A stretch of 64,000 nucleotides of DNA from an uncultured Bacilli bacterium (GTDB lineage Bacteria > Bacillota_I > Bacilli_A > RF39 > UBA660), in contig CAKPCH010000002.1 in the NCBI GenBank assembly GCA_934141535.1, positions 1-64,000 on the forward strand. The letters are read 5' to 3'. The first letter of the stretch is position 1. Each line of letters opens with the position of its first letter. Below the pieces are notes generated by a model, which made no database searches, was not told where the DNA came from, and saw only the letters and a program-made list of their open reading frames with translations. Positions 1-10,357 of this stretch are shown in pieces. A program made the translations under genes and the position numbers.

Positions 1-747
1 AGTACGTATTTCATGAGACATACTACTTAAGAAATCACTTTTAGCATTATTTGCTTTCTCTGCTGTATCACGGGCTAGTTCTAATTCTTGAATCATTTTT
101 ACATCTGGATTTTCTATTGTATGATACATTACTAAAAGAACAAAAGATTCCATTGTTGTAATTAAAGTAAATGAAGGTATTACTTTTTGTATAATAGAAA
201 CGACAGCTAACCCTATTAATAAGACAAATAATGGTAAATAATTACCTAAAGTTACTTTCTTTATATTTTTTATCATAAATATAAGTGAAATTAGGAGCGC
301 TACTGAAGAACTTACATATACCAAAATTATTGCTGGACCTGTTGAATATCCAGAAAATATACTAATTGGTAAAAATATAGAAAGTAAGCTTGAAATTATA
401 AATAAACTAGCTGTAAATAAAATATATTTTTGTTTTTCTTCTCTATATTTTTTATTACCAATTGAAATAGCTATTACATAATTTAAAAATAAGTATACAA
501 ACGCTAATAAATAAACTAAGTATGCTCTGTTATATACTATACCTATTATACTATCTATTCCTATTTCATTTCCTAAAAATATACAATTAAATTCTATTAA
601 TAATCCAATTAAATTTAATACTAATAAATAACCAAAAATCTTTAATTCGGGTGTATCTATATGTTTTTTTCTTAAAAAATGAATATTTAAAAATGTTACA
701 TACAAAATACTTAATAAAACAAACTGCATACTATTTTTCATTAACAT
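1..747 (-). CDS. Membrane sensor histidine kinase, C-terminal part outside window
   Basis: The frame is open from an ATG at 747 to the left edge (249 codons visible). The first ~205 residues are mostly hydrophobic, with about seven membrane segments. A short linker follows, then the phosphoacceptor box NAKSDFLSSMSHEIRT, where His245 is the expected autophosphorylated residue. The ATP-binding domain lies beyond the window. GGTGAT five nt or fewer upstream supports ATG 747; an in-frame ATG at 741 is the alternative. The ligand is unknown. It is transcribed away from the AMP-forming ligase at 835-2781 only in the sense of following it on the same strand, so the two may be co-transcribed past a weak hairpin. 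Family assignment is firm, role is not. Confidence 0.85.
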   Translation of the reverse strand, partial: MLMKNSMQFVLLSILYVTFLNIHFLRKKHIDTPELKIFGYLLVLNLIGLLIEFNCIFLGNEIGIDSIIGIVYNRAYLVYLLAFVYLFLNYVIAISIGNKKYREEKQKYILFTASLFIISSLLSIFLPISIFSGYSTGPAIILVYVSSSVALLISLIFMIKNIKKVTLGNYLPLFVLLIGLAVVSIIQKVIPSFTLITTMESFVLLVMYHTIENPDVKMIQELELARDTAEKANNAKSDFLSSMSHEIRT

Positions 748-795
748 ACTATCACCTTATAAAATATACCATGGATGAAAGAAAAAGTCAAAAAT

Positions 796-830
796 AAAAA
801 AGACATACTTTGTATAAATACATCTTTTTT
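796..830 (-). terminator. Weak intrinsic terminator after the AMP-forming ligase
   Basis: On the minus strand AAAAAAGA pairs with TCTTTTTT across a short A/T-rich loop with some wobble pairs inside, immediately after the stop codon at 835. It could allow read-through into the kinase gene. Confidence 0.5.
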
Positions 831-834
831 AAAT

Positions 835-2781
835 TTATTTTAATACTTTTTGTTTATGTTTACTAATAGTTAATTCTCTAGCAAGTATACACTTATCAGA
901 AACGCCTTCTTTAATTAAGTCATTGAATGATCTTTTTAAAGTTGCTGTTACTGGGAATGACTCTTGTGATGAACGTATTCTAAAATATAATATATCTAAA
1001 ATTTCATCACCAAATTTATTTTTACAACGTTGTATTGCTCCTCTTAAAACATTTTCTTGATTAAATGGGACTTGAAATTGTTGTTCTATATGAGCTACAT
1101 ATACAAGTTTACCATCTACATAAGAATTAACTACTTCACAAGACATTATTTTTTTTGTATCTTTTAATATCTCTGCTGCTATCATGTAGTTTGGAATACT
1201 ACCATCTTTTTTACTTACTCTTCCCTTTACGTATACATATCTATTTTTATCTACCCAACCATAGGTATTTAAGTTTTCCCATGAGTTTCCTTCTTTATCC
1301 TTTATAAAGAATTCTTTATTTCCCTCTTCATTTCTACGATATCCATGCATAGTACATGGGGATTTAGCAACCAGCTTACCTGGTTCATCAGGATTACATA
1401 TAGATAAATCATCTCTAAGTGCTGCCACTTTAACCATTCCATATGTACCCATACCAATTTGTTGTTTACTTCCTAAATTCTTTAATCTTAATTTTTGTAA
1501 AGCTCTATACATAGTAATAAAAATACCACCATGTTCACTATCCCCACCAGCAATACTCATACATACTAAAGAAAATGGAGTTTTTGTAATCTTAACACCT
1601 GCTTTTACTTTTTTTAACCATTTGTTTAATGCTTTATCCTCATTTTCTTCTTCTGGTTCACCAATACACATAGGAGCTATTAAATCTGGAAATGTAAAAT
1701 TTTTGTACTCAGGATCTGTCATTTGCTTTTTCATATTATATAGCCATACAGTTCTTGAAGTAAGACAAACATTTGCCTTATTAATAAGCATACTCCACAT
1801 AATAAAATCTTTATCATTAATAGGTTCAAGTGCTACATTACCACCTTGAATAAAAACATCAGAAATAGCAGACATAAAATCAGTATCTGACATTGTTCTA
1901 ACAAAAGCAAGCATAGTCATACCTTTCATTGATGGAATATGTGATATTTCAGGATCATGATATCTTCCCATAGTAATATAACTTCTATTTCTATGTTCTA
2001 ATCCTTTAGGTTTATTTGAAAGTGTAGATCCACTTGTATATGTAACTGTAAATCCATCATTTAATCCTGTATTTTCAAATAGAGTTCCATCATAACTTTC
2101 ACCACTATTTAAGAAATCATCTATACTTATAACATTATCTAGTTGTGATAAACACATATTAAACTTTTCTTTATCTAGACTATAAAATTTATCAGTTACA
2201 AAAGAAAATTTATTATCATTATTTATCGAATACTCAAGTGGTAATGGTATAATCTTTTTATGATCCATAACCCTTTTTAATACAGGTGTAAATTCAACTA
2301 AATTTTTATCACTAACAAAAATTAAAGGTGAAGAAGCATCATTAATAATATCACATAAGTAATCTTGATCCATATCTGAAGCTAACAAATTAACTTTAGC
2401 ACCTATTATACTTGCTGCTCCCATAATAAATGGAAATTCAGGTACATTTTCTATACAGCAAATAAATTCATCACCTTTTTTAACTCCTTGATATTTAAGT
2501 GCTTTAGCATACCTATATGATTGAACAAAAAATGAAGAATATGTAAATTTATGTCCTCTATATATTATAGCTGTATTTTCTAAATCATTTTTTCTTCTTT
2601 GATATACTTCTTTTATCCAACAATGGTTTCTATTTTCATCTATTTCTTTAAGAATTAATTGGTTTTTAATATCATAACCATCTAAATTGTATGGTTCTAG
2701 ACAAGGTTCACTACTTAAATTTTCTATTTCTTCTATAAATCTTTCTAATAATTTATTTGTTTCTATTTTTATATTATTCAT
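835..2781 (-). CDS. AMP-dependent synthetase/ligase (ANL superfamily)
   Basis: The 648-residue protein carries the ANL P-loop-like A3 motif TSGSTLSNKPKG near residue 250 and a later GMGTYGM adenylation motif, followed by a small C-terminal subdomain with a GRVSKKDGSI hinge-like region. Family members adenylate a carboxylate with ATP and usually transfer it to CoA or a carrier thiol. No carrier (thiolation) or condensation domain is attached, so this is a stand-alone acyl-CoA-synthetase-like enzyme of unknown substrate. The SD GGGGGGAT precedes the ATG, and a clear SigA-type promoter lies 31-60 nt upstream. It sits alone between rpoC and a sensor kinase, and no substrate clue is visible. Confidence 0.8.
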   Translation of the reverse strand: MNNIKIETNKLLERFIEEIENLSSEPCLEPYNLDGYDIKNQLILKEIDENRNHCWIKEVYQRRKNDLENTAIIYRGHKFTYSSFFVQSYRYAKALKYQGVKKGDEFICCIENVPEFPFIMGAASIIGAKVNLLASDMDQDYLCDIINDASSPLIFVSDKNLVEFTPVLKRVMDHKKIIPLPLEYSINNDNKFSFVTDKFYSLDKEKFNMCLSQLDNVISIDDFLNSGESYDGTLFENTGLNDGFTVTYTSGSTLSNKPKGLEHRNRSYITMGRYHDPEISHIPSMKGMTMLAFVRTMSDTDFMSAISDVFIQGGNVALEPINDKDFIMWSMLINKANVCLTSRTVWLYNMKKQMTDPEYKNFTFPDLIAPMCIGEPEEENEDKALNKWLKKVKAGVKITKTPFSLVCMSIAGGDSEHGGIFITMYRALQKLRLKNLGSKQQIGMGTYGMVKVAALRDDLSICNPDEPGKLVAKSPCTMHGYRRNEEGNKEFFIKDKEGNSWENLNTYGWVDKNRYVYVKGRVSKKDGSIPNYMIAAEILKDTKKIMSCEVVNSYVDGKLVYVAHIEQQFQVPFNQENVLRGAIQRCKNKFGDEILDILYFRIRSSQESFPVTATLKRSFNDLIKEGVSDKCILARELTISKHKQKVLK

Positions 2782-2811
2782 AACATCCCCCCTAATATAA
2801 ATACTAACTAA

Positions 2812-2841
2812 ATTATACTATACTTAAACAAAATAAGTCAA
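2812..2841 (-). promoter_or_regulatory. SigA-type promoter for the AMP-forming ligase
   Basis: TTGACT (2836-2841) and TATAAT (2812-2817) are separated by 18 nt on the minus strand. Confidence 0.75.
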
Positions 2842-2921
2842 TTACTTAAATCAGTTTAACTATTATACTTTGTTTTTATTTTTTTTGTTAACAATTGCAC
2901 GAAATGTCCAAATTTATGTAT

Positions 2922-2951
2922 AAAAAAAGGAAAAAATTAATTTTCCTTTTT
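2922..2951 (-). terminator. Intrinsic terminator after rpoC
   Basis: Minus strand AAAAAGGAAAA pairs with TTTTTTCCTTTTT just beyond the rpoC stop at 2954, ending in a T-run. Confidence 0.75.
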
Positions 2952-2953
2952 AA

Positions 2954-5900
2954 TTAATCTAATAATTCTTGTTCTAATGCTTCAAGTGGTTCTTCATTTA
3001 AACCTTCCATTTCAAGTTCATATGAAGCTTTTCTATATCTTTTAGCACCTGTTCCTGCTGGTATTAATTTACCTAAAATAACGTTTTCTTTTAATCCTTC
3101 AAGTTTATCAACTTTTCCATGTATAGCAGCATCAGTTAAGATTCTTGTAGTTTCTTGGAATGATGCAGCTGATAAGAATGAATCAGTTTCCAAAGATGCT
3201 TTAGTAATACCAAGTAATACTGGTCTACCTGTAGCAGGTCTTTTACCTTCAAGTATTAATTCTTTATTTACATCAGTAAATTTATTTATATTTACCATTG
3301 TTCCAGGTAAGAATAATGAATCACCAGAATTAATAATTTTAATTTTAGAAATCATACGTTTAGCAATTATTTCAACGTGTTTATCTGAAATATCAACACC
3401 TTGACTTCTATATACTTTTTGAGTTTCAGAAAGTATATATTGTTGAGTAGATATTGGGTCAGTTACAACAAGTAATTCTTTTGGACTTATAGCACCATGT
3501 GTTAATTTTTGTCCTGCTACTACTTCTTGTCCTTCAACTACATTAAGTTTAACACTGTAATTTGTAGTATGTTTACGAGTTTCAACATCATTCTTAATAT
3601 AAATTATATATTTACCATTATCTTCTTCAATCTTAGTTACTACACCGTTAATTTCAGCTATAGTTGCTTTTCCTTTTGGATTACGAGCTTCAAATAACTC
3701 TTGTACACGAGGTAAACCTTGAGTTATATCGTCTCCAGCAACTCCACCTGTATTAAATGTTCTCATGGTTAACTGAGTACCTGGTTCACCAATTGATTGA
3801 GCAGCCATTATACCAACAGCTTCACCCTCTTCAACTATTTGACCAGTAGCTAAGTTACGTCCATAACATTTACAACATACACCGTGTTCTGTTTTACATG
3901 TTAATACTGATCTAATTGGAACTTTAGTTATTCCAGCATCTATTATTTTATCAGCTATTTGATCTGTAATATAAGTATTTCTATCACAAATAACTTCTTT
4001 TGTTTCTGGATTTAATATCTTTTTATTTGTATAACGTCCAACTATACGATCACGAAGTGATTCGATAACTGTACCATCAGCATCATTTATAAATGCTTCA
4101 ACAAGAGTTCCAGCCTCAGTTCCACAATCTTCTTCTCTTACTATTATATCTTGAGATACATCTACTAAACGACGAGTTAAATATCCAGCATCTGCTGTTT
4201 TTAAAGCCGTATCAACTGCACCCTTACGAGTACCGTGTGTAGATAAGAAGAATTCAGACACTGTTATACCTTCACTAAATGAAGAGATAACTGGGATTTC
4301 TTCAGATTGTCCATTTGGTTTAGAGAAAAGTCCTCTCATACCAACTAATTGTGTATATGATCCCATATCACCACGTGCTTTTGATGTCATCATTATACAA
4401 ATAGGATTATCTTTATCGTTTGCTACCATTTGTTCCAATTCAGCAGTAATTTGTTTTTTAGTATCGGTCCATATAGAGACTACTTTTTGATATCTTTCTT
4501 CATCAGTAATTAAACCACGTTTAAATTGTTTATTAACTTGATCTACTAAAGCTTGACTATTAGCTATTATTTCAGGTTTTTTAACTGATTCTTTTATATC
4601 ACTAATAGCAATACTTATTCCTGATAAAGTAGAATATTTAAATCCTAAATCTTTTAATTTATCAAGCATTACTGATGTTTCAGTAGTTTGATAACGTTTG
4701 TATACTTGCGCAATTAATTTTGATAATACTCCTTTGTTAAATGCAGCATTTAATGGCATTTCTTTTATCTTTTCTTTTATGTTTTCACCCATATTTATAA
4801 AGAATTTACTAGGAGTAATTTTTTCTATGTTTTCTGTTGATCCTTCAGCTATATATTGGAAAGAATCTGGGAATATTTCATTAAACAATATTTTTCCTGG
4901 AGTAGTAACTAAATATTTATTCATATACTTATCTGGGAATATTTTATGTTTAAATGATTTTACTGGTAAAGCTATACGAGTATGTAAAGTAATTTCTCTT
5001 CTTTCATAACTCATTAATACTTCATTAGGATCTTTAAACACTCTACCTTCACCAGGTAATCCTTCTTTTTCCATAGTTATATAGAAGTTACCAAGTACCA
5101 TATCTTGACCTGGAGTAACGATAGGTTTACCATCTGATGGTTTTAAGATGTTATTAGCACCTAACATAAGTATTCTTGCTTCTGCTTGAGCTTCTTCAGT
5201 AATTGGAACGTGTACAGCCATTTGGTCCCCATCGAAATCGGCATTGAATGCTGCACACACAAGTGGATGTAATCTAATACTACGTCCTTCAATTAATTTT
5301 GGTTCAAATGCTTGTATACCAAGACGGTGTAGAGTTGGGGCACGGTTTAACATTACAGGGTGTTCTTTTATTTTTTCTTCTACTACATCCCATACTCTAG
5401 GATCTTGATTATCAATCATACGTTTAGCAACTTTAATATTGCTAGCAATTTCTTTTTTAACTAATCCGTTTATTACATGTGGTTTAAATAACTCTAAAGC
5501 CATTTCTTTTGGTATACCACATTGATACATTTTTAAACTTGGTCCTACAACGATAACTGAACGACCAGAATAGTCAACACGTTTACCAAGTAAATTTTGA
5601 CGGAAACGTCCTTGTTTACCTTTTAACATGCTTGCTAAAGATTTTAATGGTCTATTTCCAGCTCCTGTTATATTTCTTCCACGTCTACCATTATCAAATA
5701 AAGCATCAACTGCTTCTTGAAGCATACGTTTTTCATTTTGAATAATGATTGAAGGTGCTCCAAGTTCCATTAATTTCTTTAAACGATTATTACGGTTTAT
5801 AACACGACGATATAAATCGTTTAAATCTGATGTTGCAAATCTTCCACCATCTAGTTGAATCATTGGTCTAAGTTCAGGTGGTATAACTGGAAGTGCAGTT

Positions 5901-6589
5901 AATATCATCCATTCAGGACGATTTCCTGATTCTTTAAATGCATTTAATACATCAAGTCTTTTTATTAAACGAATTCTTCTTTGACTTTGAGAATCTTTTA
6001 TTTCTTCTATTTCAGCTTTAAGTGTTTCTACTTCTTTGTCAAGATCTACTTGTTCAAGTAATTCTTTTATTGCTTCAGCACCCATACCTACTCTAAAAGC
6101 GCTTCCATATTTTTCATAATAAGCACGATATTCTTTATCACTTATTGTTTGTTTTTTCTCTAAAGGTGCTGGTCCTGGATCAAGTACTACATAACTTACG
6201 AAATATAATACTTCTTCCAAATCCCTTGGACTCATATCAAGTACAAGTCCCATACGAGAAGGAACACCTTTAAAGAACCAAATGTGAGACACTGGAGTTG
6301 CTAACTCAATATGTCCCATACGTTCACGACGTACTTTAGAACGAGTAACTTCAACTCCACATCTATCACATACTATATTCTTATATCTTAATCTTTTGTA
6401 CTTTCCACAAGCACATTCAAAATCCTTAGTTGGTCCAAATATTTTTTCACAGAATAAACCATCTCTTTCAGGTCTTAAAGTACGATAATTTATTGTTTCT
6501 GATTTTTTTACTTCACCATATGACCAAGAACGAATTTTCTCAGGTGAGGCTATTGAAATTTTTAATCCTTCAAAATTATTAACATCCAT
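2954..6589 (-). CDS. rpoC: DNA-directed RNA polymerase subunit beta'
   Basis: This 1211-residue protein forms the clamp and half of the RNA polymerase active site. The N-terminal zinc ribbon is visible as Cys59, Cys61, Cys74 and Cys77. The invariant magnesium-binding loop NADFDGDQM sits at residues 449-457, and a second zinc cluster (CKTEHGVCCKC) lies in the C-terminal half. Length is close to the usual 1200 residues of Bacillota, without the large insertions of proteobacteria. The start ATG overlaps the rpoB stop by one base (TAATG), and the SD GAGGAA is inside the last rpoB codons, so the two subunits are translationally coupled. Expression comes from the rpoB promoter. Confidence 0.99.
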   Translation of the reverse strand: MDVNNFEGLKISIASPEKIRSWSYGEVKKSETINYRTLRPERDGLFCEKIFGPTKDFECACGKYKRLRYKNIVCDRCGVEVTRSKVRRERMGHIELATPVSHIWFFKGVPSRMGLVLDMSPRDLEEVLYFVSYVVLDPGPAPLEKKQTISDKEYRAYYEKYGSAFRVGMGAEAIKELLEQVDLDKEVETLKAEIEEIKDSQSQRRIRLIKRLDVLNAFKESGNRPEWMILTALPVIPPELRPMIQLDGGRFATSDLNDLYRRVINRNNRLKKLMELGAPSIIIQNEKRMLQEAVDALFDNGRRGRNITGAGNRPLKSLASMLKGKQGRFRQNLLGKRVDYSGRSVIVVGPSLKMYQCGIPKEMALELFKPHVINGLVKKEIASNIKVAKRMIDNQDPRVWDVVEEKIKEHPVMLNRAPTLHRLGIQAFEPKLIEGRSIRLHPLVCAAFNADFDGDQMAVHVPITEEAQAEARILMLGANNILKPSDGKPIVTPGQDMVLGNFYITMEKEGLPGEGRVFKDPNEVLMSYERREITLHTRIALPVKSFKHKIFPDKYMNKYLVTTPGKILFNEIFPDSFQYIAEGSTENIEKITPSKFFINMGENIKEKIKEMPLNAAFNKGVLSKLIAQVYKRYQTTETSVMLDKLKDLGFKYSTLSGISIAISDIKESVKKPEIIANSQALVDQVNKQFKRGLITDEERYQKVVSIWTDTKKQITAELEQMVANDKDNPICIMMTSKARGDMGSYTQLVGMRGLFSKPNGQSEEIPVISSFSEGITVSEFFLSTHGTRKGAVDTALKTADAGYLTRRLVDVSQDIIVREEDCGTEAGTLVEAFINDADGTVIESLRDRIVGRYTNKKILNPETKEVICDRNTYITDQIADKIIDAGITKVPIRSVLTCKTEHGVCCKCYGRNLATGQIVEEGEAVGIMAAQSIGEPGTQLTMRTFNTGGVAGDDITQGLPRVQELFEARNPKGKATIAEINGVVTKIEEDNGKYIIYIKNDVETRKHTTNYSVKLNVVEGQEVVAGQKLTHGAISPKELLVVTDPISTQQYILSETQKVYRSQGVDISDKHVEIIAKRMISKIKIINSGDSLFLPGTMVNINKFTDVNKELILEGKRPATGRPVLLGITKASLETDSFLSAASFQETTRILTDAAIHGKVDKLEGLKENVILGKLIPAGTGAKRYRKASYELEMEGLNEEPLEALEQELLD

Positions 6590-9500
6590 TATTCCTCATC
6601 CCCTTCCATATCTTCTTCAAGAACTTCATCTAATTCTTCATCATCTTCATCGTCAAATTCTTCATCATCTTCATCGTCTTTGTATTCTATGTCATCTTGA
6701 TATTCATCTTCATCTTCTAAATCATCTTGATATTCTTCGAAAACTTCTTCATTGTTTTCTTCATCATTAACTAACTTAGAATCTATTTTAACTTCCTTAA
6801 CAGGATTTATTGATTCATCTTTATCTGCTTCTTCTAAATCTTTAAGTTCAACAAAATTTCCTTGTTCATTTAAAACAGTAATATCAAGTCCTAATGCTTG
6901 GAATTCTTTTATTAAAACTCTAAAGCTTTCTGGAACTCCACTCTTTGGAATTGGTGTTCCTTTTACAAGCGACTCATAAACTTTAACACGTCCAACAACG
7001 TCATCTGATTTAATAGTCATCATTTCTTGTAAAACGTGAGCAGCACCATATGCATAAAGTGCCCAAACTTCCATTTCTCCGAATCTCTGACCACCAAATT
7101 GAGCTTTTCCTCCAAGAGGTTGTTGTGTTACTAAACTGTAAGGTCCAGTAGAACGTGCATGTAATTTATCATCTACCATGTGGTGTAATTTAATCATATA
7201 CATAACACCAACACTTATACGATTATCAAATGGTTCTCCTGTACGTCCATCATAAAGTACTGTCTTACCATCTTCATCTATTCCTGCTTCTTTTAAAGCA
7301 TCAATAATTTCTCCTCTTTCAGCACCACTAAATACTGGTGTAGCAACATAAATACCAAGTTTCTTAGCAGCAGCACCTAAATGCATTTCTAATATCTGTC
7401 CTATATTCATACGAGAAGGAACTCCAAGTGGGTTAAGTAATATATCTACTGGTGTACCATCTGCTAAATAAGGCATATCTTCACTTGGTAATACTAGAGA
7501 AATAACACCTTTATTACCATGACGTCCAGCCATTTTATCTCCAACTGTTATTTTACGTTTTTGTGCTATATAAACACGAACAATTTTAGAAACACCTGCT
7601 GGTAATTCATCAGTATCTTCTTTAGTAAATACTTTAATATCATGTACTATACCTTCTCCACCATGTGGAACACGAAGTGATGTATCTCTTACTTCACGAG
7701 TCTTTTCTCCAAATATTGCATGAAGAAGTTTCTCTTCACTAGTTAATTCAGCCATTCCTTTTGGAGTAACTTTACCAACTAATATATCATCATCATGTAC
7801 TTCTGTACCAATACGTATAAATCCATTCTCATCTAAGTTTTTACGAGCATCTTCACTAACATTAGGAATATCTCTTGTAAACTCTTCAGGTCCTAGTTTA
7901 GTATCTCTACATTCAATTTGATAATCTTGAATATGTATAGAAGTATAAACATCATCTCTTACTAATCTTTCATTTAATATAACAGCATCCTCATAATTAT
8001 ATCCATTAAAGTTCATGAATGCTACTGTTACATTTCTACCTAAAGCCATCTCACCTAATTCAGTAGATGGTCCATCTGCTATTACTTGATCTTTCTTAAC
8101 TTTATCATTTACTCTAACAATAGGTTTTTGATGGTAACAAGTACCAGCATTACTTCTTTCAAAACCATTTAAGTAATATGTATCCATACCACCTTTAGTT
8201 TTAACTAATATTTTTTCTGAATCTACATAGTCAACTATACCATCAGCCTTAGCTATTACAACAGCACCACTATCTCTAGCACTTATAGCCTCAATACCAG
8301 TTCCTACTATTGGAGCTTCTGGTTTTAATAATGGAATTGCTTGACGTTGCATGTTAGATCCCATAAGAGCACGTTTACCATCATCATGTTCCAAGAATGG
8401 AATACCTGCTGTAGTTATAGATACAACTTGTTGACTTGATACGTCTATATAATCAACATCTTTACTCTTAATCATTATGTTCTCACCACGGAAACGTACT
8501 GGAACAGTTTTATCTACAAAGTTATCATTCTCATCTAATTTAACTGTAGCTTGAGATATATGATAATCTAATTCTTCATCAGCTGTCATATATTTAATTT
8601 CATCAGTTAAATGACCATCAACAACTTTTCTATAAGGGGTCATTATAAATCCATAATCATTAACTCTTGCATAACTTGCAAGTGCTGTAATAAGTCCAAT
8701 GTTTGGTCCTTCTGGAGATTCAATTGGACAAAGTCTACCATAATGTGATGGATTAACGTCACGTACCTCCATACCAGCACGATCTCTTGAAAGACCACCA
8801 GGTCCTAAAGAACTTAAACGACGTTTATTCGCTAACTCTGCAACTGGGTTTGTTTGATCCATGAATTGAGACAATTGACTTGAACCAAAGAATTCTTTTA
8901 TTGCAGCAGTTAAAGGTCTTATATTTATTAATGTTTTTGGAGTAACATCTTCAATCTCTTGAGTACTCATACGATCTCTTATTACTCTTTCAACACGTGA
9001 TAAACCTACTCTAAATTGATTTTGTAATAACTCTCCTACTTGTCTTACACGACGATTTGATAGATGATCTATTTCATCATAAGAACCAATACCTTCATGT
9101 AAATTTAAATAGTAAGATACTGATGCATATACATCTGATATTGTAAGTCTTTTTTCTTCAATACTTTGATCATTACCAATGATTTTAACAATCTTCTCTG
9201 GATTCTTTTTAGAGAAAACTTTAACTATTTGAACTTTATTATAAGTATCCAAATCTTGATTTATTAAAACTTCTTTTACACCATAACCATTAGCCATAAT
9301 AGGTTTTAATTCTTCAAGTACATCTTTAGTAACAAGAGTTCCTTTAGCAAATTTTAATTCTCCATCAACTTTGATATCCTCAGCAAGTACACAATCATAA
9401 AGTCTATCAATAACATTTAATTTTCTATTAAACTTATAACGTCCTACACGAGCTAAATCATATCTAAAAGCATCAAAGAATCTAGTAATTAATTGGTTTT

Positions 9501-10257
9501 TAGCACTGTCTAAAGTACTAGGTTCTCCAGGTCTTAACTTAGAATGAATATCTATTAAAGATTCATCTGTATTTTTATTAGTATCTTTTTCAATAGTACG
9601 CATAATATAATCATCTTCACCAAATAAATCGATTATATCAGCATCACTAGATAAACCAAGTGCTCTAAGTAATGTTGTAACTGGAACTTTACGAGTTCTA
9701 TCTATACGACAATAAATAGCATCTCTTGCATCTGTTTCATATTCAAGCCATGTACCACGAGTTGGTATTATTTGTGAAGTAATTATATGTTTACCATTCT
9801 TTTTATCTACTTCACGTGAAAAGTAAACACTTGGTGAACGAACTAATTGTGATACGATAACACGTTCTGCTCCGTTAATTATGAATGTACCACTATCAGT
9901 CATTATAGGCATATCACCTAAATAAATATCTTGCTCTTTAACCTCTCCTGTTTCTTGGTTAAAAAGTCTTGCTTGTACCTTAATAGGTGCAGCATAAGTT
10001 GCATATCTGTCTTTGCAACCTTTAATTGAGTATCTTGGCTCCTCAAAAGAATATTCTCCAAATTCTAGAGTTAAGTTTCCTGTAAAACTTTCAACTGGGA
10101 AAATATCATCGAATACTTCTTTTATACCTTCAGTCATAAACCAATCATATGACTTTTTTTGAATTTCTAACAAGTTGTTTAATTCAATTGCATTTTTAGT
10201 TTTTGCATAACTTCTTCTTTCACGGTAATCACCGAATTTTTTAACTGTATAAGCCAC
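6589..10257 (-). CDS. rpoB: DNA-directed RNA polymerase subunit beta, with acidic C-terminal tail
   Basis: Catalytic beta subunit, 1222 residues. I prefer GTG 10257: it has GGGGTG five nt upstream and gives an N-terminus (VAYTVKKFGDYRERRSYAK) that aligns with Bacillus RpoB. The GTG at 10293 would add 12 residues but has no SD. The rifampicin pocket reads SQLSQFMDQTNP and ELANKRRLSSLGPGG. Residue 477, equivalent to Escherichia coli His526, is Asn, a change tied to rifampicin resistance. The last ~65 residues are almost all Asp/Glu with a few Tyr/Lys, a low-complexity acidic tail absent from many orthologues. It is the first gene of rpoBC. Confidence 0.98.
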   Translation of the reverse strand: MAYTVKKFGDYRERRSYAKTKNAIELNNLLEIQKKSYDWFMTEGIKEVFDDIFPVESFTGNLTLEFGEYSFEEPRYSIKGCKDRYATYAAPIKVQARLFNQETGEVKEQDIYLGDMPIMTDSGTFIINGAERVIVSQLVRSPSVYFSREVDKKNGKHIITSQIIPTRGTWLEYETDARDAIYCRIDRTRKVPVTTLLRALGLSSDADIIDLFGEDDYIMRTIEKDTNKNTDESLIDIHSKLRPGEPSTLDSAKNQLITRFFDAFRYDLARVGRYKFNRKLNVIDRLYDCVLAEDIKVDGELKFAKGTLVTKDVLEELKPIMANGYGVKEVLINQDLDTYNKVQIVKVFSKKNPEKIVKIIGNDQSIEEKRLTISDVYASVSYYLNLHEGIGSYDEIDHLSNRRVRQVGELLQNQFRVGLSRVERVIRDRMSTQEIEDVTPKTLINIRPLTAAIKEFFGSSQLSQFMDQTNPVAELANKRRLSSLGPGGLSRDRAGMEVRDVNPSHYGRLCPIESPEGPNIGLITALASYARVNDYGFIMTPYRKVVDGHLTDEIKYMTADEELDYHISQATVKLDENDNFVDKTVPVRFRGENIMIKSKDVDYIDVSSQQVVSITTAGIPFLEHDDGKRALMGSNMQRQAIPLLKPEAPIVGTGIEAISARDSGAVVIAKADGIVDYVDSEKILVKTKGGMDTYYLNGFERSNAGTCYHQKPIVRVNDKVKKDQVIADGPSTELGEMALGRNVTVAFMNFNGYNYEDAVILNERLVRDDVYTSIHIQDYQIECRDTKLGPEEFTRDIPNVSEDARKNLDENGFIRIGTEVHDDDILVGKVTPKGMAELTSEEKLLHAIFGEKTREVRDTSLRVPHGGEGIVHDIKVFTKEDTDELPAGVSKIVRVYIAQKRKITVGDKMAGRHGNKGVISLVLPSEDMPYLADGTPVDILLNPLGVPSRMNIGQILEMHLGAAAKKLGIYVATPVFSGAERGEIIDALKEAGIDEDGKTVLYDGRTGEPFDNRISVGVMYMIKLHHMVDDKLHARSTGPYSLVTQQPLGGKAQFGGQRFGEMEVWALYAYGAAHVLQEMMTIKSDDVVGRVKVYESLVKGTPIPKSGVPESFRVLIKEFQALGLDITVLNEQGNFVELKDLEEADKDESINPVKEVKIDSKLVNDEENNEEVFEEYQDDLEDEDEYQDDIEYKDDEDDEEFDDEDDEELDEVLEEDMEGDEE

Positions 10258-10328
10258 TCTTTCACCCCATAAACTATATTTTCTAGTAAACACATATTAA
10301 GCAGAATAATATATGCCGCCAATTTATA

Positions 10329-10357
10329 ATTTTACACGATTTCAAGCAATAAGTCAA
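10329..10357 (-). promoter_or_regulatory. SigA-type promoter for rpoBC
   Basis: TTGACT (10352-10357) and TAAAAT (10329-10334) are 17 nt apart on the minus strand. The TGA inside the -35 box is the stop codon of ybxB, so promoter and gene end are interlocked. Confidence 0.8.

Noticed and set aside
10258..10293. Upstream GTG start for rpoB
   Set aside because: No SD; the next GTG (10257) has GGGGTG and gives the Bacillus-like N-terminus.
10354..10356. Mollicutes genetic code (UGA as Trp)
   Set aside because: TGA ends ybxB, gpmI and the CmpB-like copy 2, while Trp is TGG; code 11 fits.
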